61,766 nucleotides of DNA from a virus, in IMG/VR virus record IMGVR_UViG_3300043419_000690, positions 1 to 61,766 of that record. One strand, 5' to 3'. This document shows positions 32,628 through 42,507 of this stretch, piece by piece. The notes beneath the pieces are model-generated. The model worked only from the letters and a program-made list of their open reading frames with translations. It did not search any database and had not been told where the DNA came from. The position numbers were made by a program, and so were the translations under genes. How positions within the stretch are numbered: the stretch's first letter is position 1; each line of letters opens with the position of its first letter.

Positions 32628-35162
32628 ATGGCCACCTCCCCTAATCAAGGCATCATGGGTCTTCAAGAAGACTACTTTTCCAGAGGAATGCTTCCCCCTG
32701 AAATGGGTTTGGAAGTCGCCGATGGCACTATGCAGAACTTAAATCCGCAGATCATGCCTGTGGTAGATGGTTTAACCTCTGAGATTAGTGGTCAACTTGC
32801 TAAATTATCTGATGATGAATTGGATATTTTTATTCAGCTTGTTCAACAGCTATATGATGAGCCGGATAATTACGCTGAAAATCGTGCGTATTTAATCCAA
32901 GGCGGTGACCTTAGCGAAGAAGATTTACCTCCTGAGTACGATCCAGAAGCATTGGCAACAATGCTTTATGTGTTGCGTAAAGAGAAACAAATGCGCATGG
33001 GTGGTATGGGTAATATGTCTCCTGATCAGGGGACAATGCCTCCTATGGCAGGTGCAGCTCCTGAAATGATGCAACCTCCACAGGGCTTTGCTCGTGGTGG
33101 CATTGCTGAAGCAGCGCGGCTCGTGGCTGGTAGTGGTCGTAATGGCGACACCATGCTTGCACACATCACACCAAGAGAAGCCAAATTACTGCGCAAGCAC
33201 GGCGGCTCGGGGACCATTAATCCTGTGACTGGTTTACGTGAGTATGGCTTCTTTAGCTTTATTACTGATGCTTGGAAAGCGGTATGGAAACCAGTTAAAC
33301 AATTCCTAAATAGTTCCGTTGGTAAGATTGTGTCTCAAGTGGCACTAAATATCTTAATCCCTGGTTGGGGATCAGTTATTGCTTCTGGTTTGCAAACAGC
33401 AGCAGCAGGCGGCAACTTTGGTGACATTGTTAAATCAATGGCAATATCTGGAGCAACGTCATTTTTAAGTGGTGGTTTGGCAAAGCAGGGGTTTCCTAGC
33501 CCAATTCAAAATCAATTAGATGCTGTAGCAAGCGGCCTACATATTACCTCTGAGGTAGGTAAGCAGGCCTTAAGCCAAGGTGTAGTAACCGCTGGTATGG
33601 GCTTGGTACAAGGAAAAGGATTACAAGAATCTGCCAAAGAGGGTTTAATGGCGGCAGGTACTGTTCAGGCTGCAAAACTTGCAGGTGATGTTCTTAGCCC
33701 AAAAGCAGAGCCTAGAATATTTAGAGAACAAGGTCCTGCTGCACCTGTTTATGAAGACGGTAAACTTGTTTCTGGAAACTATGATGTAAGATTAGCTGGA
33801 GAAAAGCTCCCTGGTATAGTACCTCCTGTTACAACTACTGCTCCTCCTGTCAGTGGTGATCTCGGTTCAGGATTAAAAGTTAAAGGTTTTGGGGATACGT
33901 TTGGTGGAGTAAATCCCTCGGTATCTACTTCTGTGTTGCCTTCTGCAGACTACAGGCTTTCAGCAACTCCTGTTGTGGGCAGTGCGAGTACCTCAACCAC
34001 CCCTATTGGTATTGATCCCAATATTTCTTCAGGTGCAGGATTTAAAGCTAGTCCAACAGCTTCAACTACGCCATACGAATACCCAGAAATAACTAAATCT
34101 GTAGGTCAAATATTTAGCAGTGATCCGATGACGGGCTTGAAGAATACATTCATGCCTGAAGGTCCTACAACCACACAAATTGTTAATTCTCCTGAATACA
34201 GAAGACTGGTGGATGTTGAAAAATTTACTCCAGAACAAGCTTTAGCTAGAGTCAGCAAAGATTTAACTCCTGGCACATTGCGCACCTATGGTCCGGGAGC
34301 CGCGGCTGGTTTAGGTATTATGGCTATGTCTGGTGCATTTACGCCTCCTGGCCAAGAAGATGGTCCTGGCGCTAATGGTCCAGAATTCCGCGGTCCGACA
34401 GGCGCGGACCTTTTAGAATCTAATCCCGAGAAGTATATGGTTCAGGGTATGCCGAGTGTTAGGTACAATAGTGCCGGACCCAATAGGCGTTACACTATGC
34501 CTGATGTGGCTATTCCAACTAGCTACTATGACGCTCCGCGCTACGCGGACGGCGGCGACGTTGGTCATTACGCGGGTGGCGGTACCGCACAGGTCAATCC
34601 AAATTACAGGGGACCAATGAATCCTGCTCCTGCTTCTCCTGAGCCAGAGCCAGCATACAAGGCTGAATACCGCCAATTAACGCAATCATTGACACCTGCT
34701 GCCCGTGAGTATTTAGCAAATAATTCGCCTCCTGGAGTAGTTGCTACTGCGCAGATGATGAGAGATGCCATGGCTTATTCTCAACGTAAGGCTCCTTCAC
34801 AAGCTAATAGTTTATTTTCCCAAAACCCTGATTTATACACAGTAAGTTTAGGTGGCAGAGCGGGTATGGCAAATGATGGTGGTTACGGCGGATATCCTCA
34901 ATTTACAATGCCTGATATTCAAGTAGCGCCGCGGTCAAAAGGTATTGCTGGATTAGCTACAGGCGGTTATCCTAGAAAAACAGGTCAAATCAGTGGACCG
35001 GGAACCGCGACTTCGGATTCCATCCCTGCCATGCTTTCTGACGGAGAATTTGTCATGACTGCTAAAGCAGTGCGTGGCTTAGGTAAAGGTAGCCGTCGCG
35101 AAGGCGCTAAACGCATGTATGCGCTAATGCATCAATTAGAACGTAACGCTGCAAGGGGTTAA
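32628..35162 (+). CDS. Large internal or tail virion protein with GG motifs, 844 aa
   Basis: Notable landmarks: an acidic N-terminus, FARGGIAEAARLVAGSGRNG and MLAHITPREAKLLRKHGGSG with INPVTGL (about 155-205), and a hydrophobic Ala/Gly-rich middle (about 225-350). RYADGGDV and YAGGGTAQ lie at about 640 and GLATGGYPR at about 775, with a C-terminal DGEFVMTAKAVRGLGKGSRR. The HITPREAKLL and EFVMTAKAV blocks recur in ejection-type proteins of aquatic podoviruses. I infer an internal protein that is injected with DNA. The GG motifs link it to other proteins in this genome. Confidence 0.65.
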   Translation: MATSPNQGIMGLQEDYFSRGMLPPEMGLEVADGTMQNLNPQIMPVVDGLTSEISGQLAKLSDDELDIFIQLVQQLYDEPDNYAENRAYLIQGGDLSEEDLPPEYDPEALATMLYVLRKEKQMRMGGMGNMSPDQGTMPPMAGAAPEMMQPPQGFARGGIAEAARLVAGSGRNGDTMLAHITPREAKLLRKHGGSGTINPVTGLREYGFFSFITDAWKAVWKPVKQFLNSSVGKIVSQVALNILIPGWGSVIASGLQTAAAGGNFGDIVKSMAISGATSFLSGGLAKQGFPSPIQNQLDAVASGLHITSEVGKQALSQGVVTAGMGLVQGKGLQESAKEGLMAAGTVQAAKLAGDVLSPKAEPRIFREQGPAAPVYEDGKLVSGNYDVRLAGEKLPGIVPPVTTTAPPVSGDLGSGLKVKGFGDTFGGVNPSVSTSVLPSADYRLSATPVVGSASTSTTPIGIDPNISSGAGFKASPTASTTPYEYPEITKSVGQIFSSDPMTGLKNTFMPEGPTTTQIVNSPEYRRLVDVEKFTPEQALARVSKDLTPGTLRTYGPGAAAGLGIMAMSGAFTPPGQEDGPGANGPEFRGPTGADLLESNPEKYMVQGMPSVRYNSAGPNRRYTMPDVAIPTSYYDAPRYADGGDVGHYAGGGTAQVNPNYRGPMNPAPASPEPEPAYKAEYRQLTQSLTPAAREYLANNSPPGVVATAQMMRDAMAYSQRKAPSQANSLFSQNPDLYTVSLGGRAGMANDGGYGGYPQFTMPDIQVAPRSKGIAGLATGGYPRKTGQISGPGTATSDSIPAMLSDGEFVMTAKAVRGLGKGSRREGAKRMYALMHQLERNAARG

Positions 35163-35164
35163 TC

Positions 35165-36043
35165 ATGGCAGAAGTCACTGAACAAATAGTCCGGGAAGCC
35201 CCGGAAATTGAGGCCTATAAACTAGGCCTCTTAAAATCAGCAAAAGATTTAAAAATGCCGGAGTTGCCTGCTTATCAAATAGCAGGCATGACGGCCACAC
35301 AAAAGGCAGCGTTAGACGCGGGCCGCGAAGGTATTGGCGCATACAAGCCTTACATGACTCAAGCAGGTGGTGCCTATACCAGTGGTTTAGATTTAGTCAA
35401 TCGTGGTATGAATACTTTTGATGCTGCGGCAGCTAATCAGTATATGAATCCGTATAATCAACGGGTTATAGATCAGGCGATGATGAATATCAATCGCCAA
35501 GGTGACATTGCACAGCAAAATTTACAATCACAAGCTATTCGTTCTGGTTCTTTTGGTGGCAGTCGTGAAGGTGTTCAGCGTGCTGAGTTACAGCGTGGTT
35601 TGGCTGAAACAAGAAATGCAGCTATGACTAACTTATTGAATCAAGGTTATGAAAGCGCACTAAAAGCATTTGAAGCGGAGCGTGCACGTAATCTAAGTGG
35701 TGCGCAAATGTCTGGCTTATTAGGTCAAGGTATTGGTTCACTAGGCGCACAGGCACAAGCTCTTGGCCAGCAAGATGTCAATTTTGGCTATACCTTGGGT
35801 GCACAAGAACAGAAGCAGCAGCAAGCAGAACTGGACGCGCTGCGTGCATCAAACATGCAACAAAGTATGCAGCCATATCAGCACCTTGGTTTCTTGTCGG
35901 ACATCTACAAAGGTGCGCCGTCTTCGCAAATGTCGGTCAGCACACAGACACAACCTGCACCAAGTCCATTCCAACAAATAGCAGGTTTAGGTACAGGTAT
36001 CTTGTCTACCGTGGGTGCAATGAAAACCGCTGGGGTCATGTAA
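35165..36043 (+). CDS. Probable ejection protein, 292 aa
   Basis: Mostly helical and Gln/Ala-rich. The core YMNPYNQRVIDQAMMNINRQ and SQAIRSGSFGGSREGVQRAE (about 96-145) is typical of internal or ejection proteins in short-tailed phages. The C-terminus is Ser/Gln/Pro-rich ending in a hydrophobic GLGTGILSTVGAMKTAGVM. It lies among four large internal-type proteins. Role inferred from pattern and context. Confidence 0.65.
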   Translation: MAEVTEQIVREAPEIEAYKLGLLKSAKDLKMPELPAYQIAGMTATQKAALDAGREGIGAYKPYMTQAGGAYTSGLDLVNRGMNTFDAAAANQYMNPYNQRVIDQAMMNINRQGDIAQQNLQSQAIRSGSFGGSREGVQRAELQRGLAETRNAAMTNLLNQGYESALKAFEAERARNLSGAQMSGLLGQGIGSLGAQAQALGQQDVNFGYTLGAQEQKQQQAELDALRASNMQQSMQPYQHLGFLSDIYKGAPSSQMSVSTQTQPAPSPFQQIAGLGTGILSTVGAMKTAGVM

Positions 36044-36052
36044 GGAAAAAAT

Positions 36053-38476
36053 ATGAAAGAACAAGTTCTAAAGCGCGAGATGTTTACAAAGCCTATGTCA
36101 AAGGCTTCGAAAAACAGCGGCATCATGGCAGGATTCGAGGACATGGAACCAGAAGAAGACGAAATGCCACCAATGGCACGTAGTCCTCAGAATCCAGAAA
36201 TCTTAATGAATAATCTACGGGGCGATTTTCGCTCTGTTGACGCACGCTACGCGGAACTTGCTCAGATGGTGGGTGAAGAAGCTGCCAGTGAGACACCTCC
36301 TGAAGTACTTGCAATGTTACAGCAACAGTTTGCTGCACCTGCCGCTCCACCACAGCCGCCTCAAGGTGGTATTGGTGCGTTGCCCCAAGGTGCAGGTATG
36401 GCTCCTCCCCCTGAGATGATGGGTAGTATGGCTCCTCCTATGCCACAAGGCATGGAGGGTATGCCCCCTTTTCCGCAGGGCGGGGCGGATAACGCTCCGC
36501 CGACTCCTGATGGCTTGCCTCCACTACGTGCGGCAGCGGGTTCGTTCGTTGCCAACATTTTGCGTGGCGGGTACGACTTAGGTAGAGCTGGTATTGGTAA
36601 AATTGCTGATGAAGCATCCATGATTGGTGGATCAGCGATGAATGCTGCCCGTCCTTATTTAACGCAAGCAGATGAGTACTTTGGCAGAATGCTGCCACCT
36701 TCTATGCGTACTTCTGTTATGCGTGGTGAAGATGGTCGTCCAATTACTATTCAAGGTCGTGAGTCCGTTATGTCAGGACCAGGCAGAGAGCCTATGGGTC
36801 TGGGTGAAGGTACCCGCTTGACACAAGGAAGAACAATTGAAATGGGTCAACCTCCATTAAGCCAAGTAATAGCAGAACAAGCTGCACGTAATCCAGGTAC
36901 TACAAACGCAATACTAGGTGGTGGTGCACTGACTGTAGGTGGAATGGGAATCAATGAATATTTAAATAGTGCGAGAAGATCAAATCTCATGACCCCTGCG
37001 CCTAATCAAGCAGAGATAGATGCACGGGTAAATGAAATCCCAATGCCGAATAATGCTCCACCTGCTCCCCCCGGTGATGTACAGGCACAAGCAGTGGACC
37101 AAGCTTCGCGGAACTTCACAACTATTCCTGCTAATAGCCCTATCTTTAATCAAGCGGAGACACCAGTTTCTCCTGTGCCTGTTCCTAAAAAAGATCAATC
37201 CATTGCATCTTTTATTGACACTCAATTGAAGAAAGAAGCGGCTACGGAAAAAGATTTTGGTACTCGTGTTAAAGAGGGCTATGCCAAGCTTGAGCCAACC
37301 TTCCGTGAGATATTGGGCGACAACAAGAGTGACATTCGTGCTAATGCTTTGTTGTTATTGGCTGATGCAGGCTTTAAGTATGCGACAGAAAGAAAAGCTA
37401 CACCAGCGATGGCATTATCTAGTGCGTTATCTGGTATGCCAAAAGGCTTTGCTGCGTTAATTGCTCAGTCTAAAGAGCGTGACATGAAGATCAAGACTGC
37501 AGCGATGCAGCAAGCCATTGATAATGTCAATCTGCAAGACAAGTATGCAATGCAGAATCAGCTTGAGTTACTTAAAGCGCGTACCAAGAAAGAAAACACC
37601 ATGCTCGCAGGTGACTATAGGTTACTTGAGAAGCAAATTGAGCAAGGTGGCGCATTACGTAAAGACGGTGGCATGGGTCTTGAGATGTATGAAACCAAGA
37701 ATGGCAACATGATTGGTCAGACTATCAACCCTGAAAGCCCTGTCGTACAAAGTGCTATCAAGAGCCGCTATACATTGCGTGATACTGATAATCCATATGT
37801 CGAGAACCGCGGTGCAGCACCTACTACACTTGAAACAGATAAAGCTGAACGTATCAAGCTTGGTAATACACTGCGCTCCTTAGACAACAGCTTGGCTACC
37901 TTGGATAACCTGAAGGGAACATACTCACAAGTATATGGTCCAGGCACATGGTTCAATGACAAGGTTAATAACCTCTTTGTTCCAGTCTCTGCTGGAGTCA
38001 TTCGTCCTGATGTTAATTTGACAGATGCCTCTACTCGTATTAGTACTGGCATGAACAGTATCTTAAAGAACATCGCTTCTGCTAATGATGGTGGTCGTGT
38101 CGCGGTTCAAGAGCAAGAGTGGGCACGTGAGACTGCAAAAGGTATTAATGATCCAACCGCATTCTTTGCTAACAAAGAGATTGCAGCAAAACAATTTGCA
38201 AGTATGGAAGCAATGTTGCGTAACTCACGTCAGCAAGTGCTGACTCAATTAGGGTTTGAAGGTAACGACTATGTTATGTCTACCCCTAACACTGGCACGA
38301 AGAATGATCCGTTTGTCTACCCATCTGATCCAGAAGGACAAAGACGTATGTCTACGTTCTTGGGTTCAACAATTGGCACAATCCAAGACCCACGGGCCAC
38401 GGTTTATATTAAAATGCCTGACGGTACAGTAGTATCACGTAACCCTGCTACATTAAAAAGGCTACTTGGACAATGA
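36053..38476 (+). CDS. Large virion protein, 807 aa
   Basis: The N-terminal third is Pro/Met/Gly-rich and low in complexity (about 85-160: PPQPPQGG, PPEMMGSMAPPMPQG). An Ala-rich helical region and a charged helical second half (about 380-680) follow. The N-terminal FRSVDARYAELAQMVGEEAASETPPEVLAMLQ pattern is common in proteins beside ejection genes. No enzyme motif seen. Likely an internal virion protein; the disordered front may help it pass the narrow tail. Confidence 0.6.
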   Translation: MKEQVLKREMFTKPMSKASKNSGIMAGFEDMEPEEDEMPPMARSPQNPEILMNNLRGDFRSVDARYAELAQMVGEEAASETPPEVLAMLQQQFAAPAAPPQPPQGGIGALPQGAGMAPPPEMMGSMAPPMPQGMEGMPPFPQGGADNAPPTPDGLPPLRAAAGSFVANILRGGYDLGRAGIGKIADEASMIGGSAMNAARPYLTQADEYFGRMLPPSMRTSVMRGEDGRPITIQGRESVMSGPGREPMGLGEGTRLTQGRTIEMGQPPLSQVIAEQAARNPGTTNAILGGGALTVGGMGINEYLNSARRSNLMTPAPNQAEIDARVNEIPMPNNAPPAPPGDVQAQAVDQASRNFTTIPANSPIFNQAETPVSPVPVPKKDQSIASFIDTQLKKEAATEKDFGTRVKEGYAKLEPTFREILGDNKSDIRANALLLLADAGFKYATERKATPAMALSSALSGMPKGFAALIAQSKERDMKIKTAAMQQAIDNVNLQDKYAMQNQLELLKARTKKENTMLAGDYRLLEKQIEQGGALRKDGGMGLEMYETKNGNMIGQTINPESPVVQSAIKSRYTLRDTDNPYVENRGAAPTTLETDKAERIKLGNTLRSLDNSLATLDNLKGTYSQVYGPGTWFNDKVNNLFVPVSAGVIRPDVNLTDASTRISTGMNSILKNIASANDGGRVAVQEQEWARETAKGINDPTAFFANKEIAAKQFASMEAMLRNSRQQVLTQLGFEGNDYVMSTPNTGTKNDPFVYPSDPEGQRRMSTFLGSTIGTIQDPRATVYIKMPDGTVVSRNPATLKRLLGQ

Positions 38477-41400
38477 CCACCATAATTAATGCACGCGGTG
38501 AAGCAATTGAAATGCCTTTGGATGAAGGCATTAGCCAAACGCCAGGAGCTGCAGCAGCAACTCCCCGCCAAGGTAAACAAGACATACAAACTCAAGGCGC
38601 AGATAGAGTTGGCGGTGCATTACAAAATCTTTCTTGGGGCTTTAATGCTGCCTTATTTGCTTTACCTGATCTGGCAACAGAAAGCATTGGTAAAGTAATG
38701 GGTATGAAGCCTGAAGAGACATTTACTTTGGGCAAGTTTTTCAATCAGGGTCAAGTTTCTCCGCGTAATGCTGAAGAGCGTTATGCGCGTGCAATTGGTG
38801 AAGGTGTTGGCGGCACGATGCCTTTCACAGGAATAATTGGTTGGGCAGCTCGCACACGTCCTATGGTGTCAGTAGCAGAACCTTCTGCAGGTGTGATCAA
38901 AGGTATTGCTAATGATGCGATTAAATTTGCACAGCAAAGCCCTCGTTTAGCTGCAGCTATTGACGTTGCATTTGGTGCTGGATTTGAAGGAATGCGTCAA
39001 GCAGTAACTGAAAACGTTAGTGACGACAATCCAAACAAAACTTTGTATGAGCAGTTGTTACCTTCTGCTGCATTTGTTGGTTTGCCATTAGCTGCTCGCT
39101 TTACACCAGGTGCGATGGCACTGCGTGGTGCTAAGAAAGCGGGACAAGCCATCGGTGCTGACCGTCCTTATTCCACACTAGAAGAAGAAATCTTACGTGG
39201 TTCTGTTGATCCTACTACGGGTGAGAGAACAGGTGGCTTACGTAAAGGATGGCAACTTCCTGTTGTTAATTTATTCCCTCGTTACTTAATGAATAATGCT
39301 GAGAAAAAACTATCTCAGGTATTCGGTCCTATTGAAAAAAGCCCCGAGGCTCAAGAAGCATTAAGACAACTCGAATTAGCTCTGCAAGATAAGCGTGTTG
39401 CAGAAGCAGGCTTTATGTTCGATGTATCAGAAAAAACAATGTACAACCCTCTGTTAAACAAGAAGGTTGAATATTTAAATCAATTAGGTCCTACTGAGCT
39501 AGAGTCATTTAAAGCACGTGTCAATGAGAACCAAGAAAAGCTTCGTGCTTTGTTTGATTCGTTCTCGCCTGAAACACGTCAACCAGTTATTGAAGCATTC
39601 AAGGCAGCGCAAGCTGATCGCCAATCTTTCTTTGAGAACCTAGTGCGTGCTCAGAAGGATATGACGGACGCTGAGATCGCTGCGGTGTCCGAGCGCCTCG
39701 GACCACAGAACATGGACATGATTAACAATGAATTGCGTGGTGCGTTAATGTCCGGCATGGAGTTTGATTACAACATGCGTAAAAATACGTTGAACCGTAT
39801 GGGGTTGCGTCAAGCAACAAGCCCAGATGGTTTGCCAATGCCTACACGTGAAGAAGGTAAGTCATTATTCCCTGCGCAGGATATGGAAAAAGGTGCAACA
39901 GGTCTGGTGGATAAGTACACACCTGAGCGCCCATCTATGCGTAATCCTATCCCTGAGCCAATTAGTTTATTGCGTCAGTTTATTCAAAGCCAACAGTTTG
40001 CTCGTGAGAAGTTAGAGCGAAACATGGTCAAGCAATTAACCAATCAAGCTATTGATGAACAGATTGGTGCTTCTGGTTTGCCTAAAGATATTGAAGATGC
40101 TGTGCGCTCTTCTGTCATGGCATTGGTACAAGGTAAAGGCGGTAAAGGTACCAAGCGTCGTGCAGGTGTGTCTGAGATTGCTAAGACAGACTCACAAGGT
40201 AACGTCAGTATTCCTACTGGTATTCCAAACAAAACTATTGTTTTAAATCCTGCAAAGATTCAAGAAGATGCTGCATTAATTGCTAAAGCAAATACAGGTG
40301 TTGATATTAATTTGCCTGAAGCGTTGGATTATTTAGCTGCTGCTTCGCGTTTCCGTAATGATGCGTTGATTCGTTATAACGGAGCCATGGCTCGCGGCGG
40401 CACAAGACTGACTGATGCACAACGTGTATTAGATACAGGTAATGCTGTTTATAAGGACATTGAAAAACTGATCATGGACCACGTGCCTAAGATTCGTGCT
40501 GAGTATGATGGCATGAAAAACGTGCTCTCTGATTACAATGCAGGCTTTGAGAAGATGTTGCCGTTGCTTGTTTCTAGAAAAGGTCCTACGGGAGAATTCT
40601 TACTAGGCAATGAGCAAGTAATGCAGCGTGCTTTTGGTAGTGCAGATAATTTACGTCAGTTGCAGATAACCATGGGTGATACCCCACAACTTGATATATT
40701 GTTGGAAAGAGGCGCAATCGATTGGTTGCGTAGCAAAGGTGTAGTAAATGCTGACGGTATTGTTGATCCTAAAAAGATTCGCCAAGTATTAGATAAGAAT
40801 CGCAATATTGTTGAAGCATTGCCTCCTCAGATTCAACAAAAGTTTACTGATGAAGTTGCACTTGCTGATGACTACGTCACGCGTTTAGGTGAGTTAGATG
40901 CGCGTAAAGTCGCTGCAAAGAATGACGAGTTAGATCGCTTATTGAAGAAGGTTGCACGTCCTGATGCAGACCCACGTCAGACACTAGCTGATGCAATTAA
41001 AGACCCAGCAACCATGCGTGTGTTAGTTGACGAGTTAGGTAAAGACCCTGATCGTTTAGCTGCACTGCGCCGTGCTGTGTTTGAAGTAGCACAAGAAGGC
41101 ACCATGGGCGGCGGCGCTCTGCAGACCTTTATAAAGACCAATGAAAAGTCTTTAAAAGTACTCTTTAAAGACACTGGTCACTTGGAAGACTTGAAGATAC
41201 TGGCAGACTTACAGCGTCGCGTTAATGCTTTTGCTGATGTCACAGGTCAGATTCCTGCGTTTGCTTCACTTGATGAGACACTGAAGAAGACATTTGGTTC
41301 TGGTATTCAATACCTAACCACGCAAGCACGTGAAGTTGCTTCTGGTCGTATCAGTGGCACCACGGGTACCTTAGCGCTGCTCGTGCGTCTAAGTGCTGCG

Positions 41401-41868
41401 TTGGAAAATGATATCTACAAGCGTATCTTTACCAAAGCTTTGGAAGACCCAAACTTTGCAAGAAACCTAACTCATATTCAAACCCCCGCGCAGGGCAAGA
41501 AGGTCATTGCTCAGTTACAGACTATAGGCATTCCTTCAGGAAAGATATTGCCTAATGCTGTACGCGCCGCGGAGGAAGAAGCAGCTCAGTTGGCAATGCC
41601 ACAAGATCAGATGCCTGTAGCCCCTGCGCAACCTCCGGTTGCACAACCATCGGCTAGAGAACAACTGCGTGCATTGCCTCCTGCCCCACCACTGAAGTTT
41701 AATCTGAGAATGCCATCGTCTCCACCTGCAGGCGCACAGCCTCAAGGTGGCGCACAGAACATTCCTCTAATGTATCCTTCGCTGTTCCCGAATGATCCAA
41801 TTAGCGCGATGCTTCAACAGCGTCAGCAGCAGATTCAACAACGTCAGCAAGTTAATCCAGGACAATAA
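38473..41868 (+). CDS. Largest internal virion protein, 1131 aa
   Basis: A long, mostly alpha-helical protein rich in Ala, Arg, Glu and Leu, with a Gln/Pro-rich C-terminus (QQRQQQIQQRQQVNPGQ). No transglycosylase or protease motif is visible. Its size and position as the last large structural gene match the biggest ejection protein of podoviruses, such as T7 gp16-sized proteins. It overlaps the upstream stop by four bases (ATGA). Exact function unknown. Confidence 0.6.
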   Translation: MTTIINARGEAIEMPLDEGISQTPGAAAATPRQGKQDIQTQGADRVGGALQNLSWGFNAALFALPDLATESIGKVMGMKPEETFTLGKFFNQGQVSPRNAEERYARAIGEGVGGTMPFTGIIGWAARTRPMVSVAEPSAGVIKGIANDAIKFAQQSPRLAAAIDVAFGAGFEGMRQAVTENVSDDNPNKTLYEQLLPSAAFVGLPLAARFTPGAMALRGAKKAGQAIGADRPYSTLEEEILRGSVDPTTGERTGGLRKGWQLPVVNLFPRYLMNNAEKKLSQVFGPIEKSPEAQEALRQLELALQDKRVAEAGFMFDVSEKTMYNPLLNKKVEYLNQLGPTELESFKARVNENQEKLRALFDSFSPETRQPVIEAFKAAQADRQSFFENLVRAQKDMTDAEIAAVSERLGPQNMDMINNELRGALMSGMEFDYNMRKNTLNRMGLRQATSPDGLPMPTREEGKSLFPAQDMEKGATGLVDKYTPERPSMRNPIPEPISLLRQFIQSQQFAREKLERNMVKQLTNQAIDEQIGASGLPKDIEDAVRSSVMALVQGKGGKGTKRRAGVSEIAKTDSQGNVSIPTGIPNKTIVLNPAKIQEDAALIAKANTGVDINLPEALDYLAAASRFRNDALIRYNGAMARGGTRLTDAQRVLDTGNAVYKDIEKLIMDHVPKIRAEYDGMKNVLSDYNAGFEKMLPLLVSRKGPTGEFLLGNEQVMQRAFGSADNLRQLQITMGDTPQLDILLERGAIDWLRSKGVVNADGIVDPKKIRQVLDKNRNIVEALPPQIQQKFTDEVALADDYVTRLGELDARKVAAKNDELDRLLKKVARPDADPRQTLADAIKDPATMRVLVDELGKDPDRLAALRRAVFEVAQEGTMGGGALQTFIKTNEKSLKVLFKDTGHLEDLKILADLQRRVNAFADVTGQIPAFASLDETLKKTFGSGIQYLTTQAREVASGRISGTTGTLALLVRLSAALENDIYKRIFTKALEDPNFARNLTHIQTPAQGKKVIAQLQTIGIPSGKILPNAVRAAEEEAAQLAMPQDQMPVAPAQPPVAQPSAREQLRALPPAPPLKFNLRMPSSPPAGAQPQGGAQNIPLMYPSLFPNDPISAMLQQRQQQIQQRQQVNPGQ

Positions 41869-41870
41869 TC

Positions 41871-42308
41871 ATGCGAGTAACAAAAAAAGCTATAGGGCAG
41901 GAGATTAAAAAAGCCTACATGAGTGAGGGACCAAAAGGCTGTCCTCTTGCTACTGTGGATATTCATGTCAATTTAAAAAATCGTAATCATGCAATTGAAG
42001 ATTATGGTTATGGTCCATTAAATCCTGAAGAGCCCTCGACAAAGTTTTGGGACGAGAAGGCAAAGATGTGGGGCACTACTCCAGAAGAGGCAAAGACGAC
42101 TCGTTGTGGTAATTGCGCAGCATTCATTAAAACAAAACAGATGTTAGATTGCATGTCCAAAGGTATTGAGTCTGAAAAAGAAGAGCATAAAGACTACTCA
42201 ATGGATGTAATTGAGGCAGGTAATTTGGGCTACTGTGAGTTGTTTCATTTTAAATGTGCAGGTAGTCGTACCTGTGATGCGTGGATCGTTGGCGGTCCCA
42301 TTACCTAA
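41871..42308 (+). CDS. Cysteine-rich protein with possible metal site, 145 aa
   Basis: Cysteines are grouped as RCGNCAAF, MLDC, GYCELFHFKC and RTCDAW, with one earlier CPLA. This set is conserved in a widespread small phage protein family and could hold a zinc or iron-sulfur centre, as in HiPIP-like proteins. Function is unknown. It sits directly after the largest virion protein. Confidence 0.65.
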   Translation: MRVTKKAIGQEIKKAYMSEGPKGCPLATVDIHVNLKNRNHAIEDYGYGPLNPEEPSTKFWDEKAKMWGTTPEEAKTTRCGNCAAFIKTKQMLDCMSKGIESEKEEHKDYSMDVIEAGNLGYCELFHFKCAGSRTCDAWIVGGPIT

Positions 42309-42318
42309 AGGAAGAATC

Positions 42319-42477
42319 ATGGCTACTAAACCTGTATGGGATAAACCAAGACCAAAAGGTCTAGGTAAAAGCAAACCACTCTCACCAAAGAAAAAAGCTG
42401 CAGCAAAAGCTGCAGCTAAGAAAGCGGGCAGACCCTACCCAAATCTCGTCGATAATATGCGGGCTGCCAAGAAATAG
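42319..42477 (+). CDS. Small Lys/Ala-rich basic protein, 52 aa
   Basis: The ATG at 42319 follows AAGGAAG with ideal spacing and is chosen over an upstream start at 42211 that would overlap the preceding gene by about 100 bases. The product is histone H1-like in composition (SPKKKAAAKAAAKKAGRPYPN). Likely binds nucleic acid or is packaged with DNA. Last gene of the rightward late block. Confidence 0.7.
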   Translation: MATKPVWDKPRPKGLGKSKPLSPKKKAAAKAAAKKAGRPYPNLVDNMRAAKK

Positions 42478-42507
42478 TCGTACTGCCGCGGACCTCCTCC
42501 CCGCGGT

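Noticed and set aside
32628-41868. Tape-measure protein (siphovirus or myovirus)
   Set aside because: The large proteins here carry ejection-type motifs, not a long coiled-coil tape measure with preceding overlapping chaperone genes, and no tail tube or sheath gene is seen.
42211-42318. Upstream start for the small Lys/Ala-rich protein
   Set aside because: It would overlap the Cys-rich gene by about 100 bases in another frame, while the ATG at 42319 has a strong ribosome-binding site.
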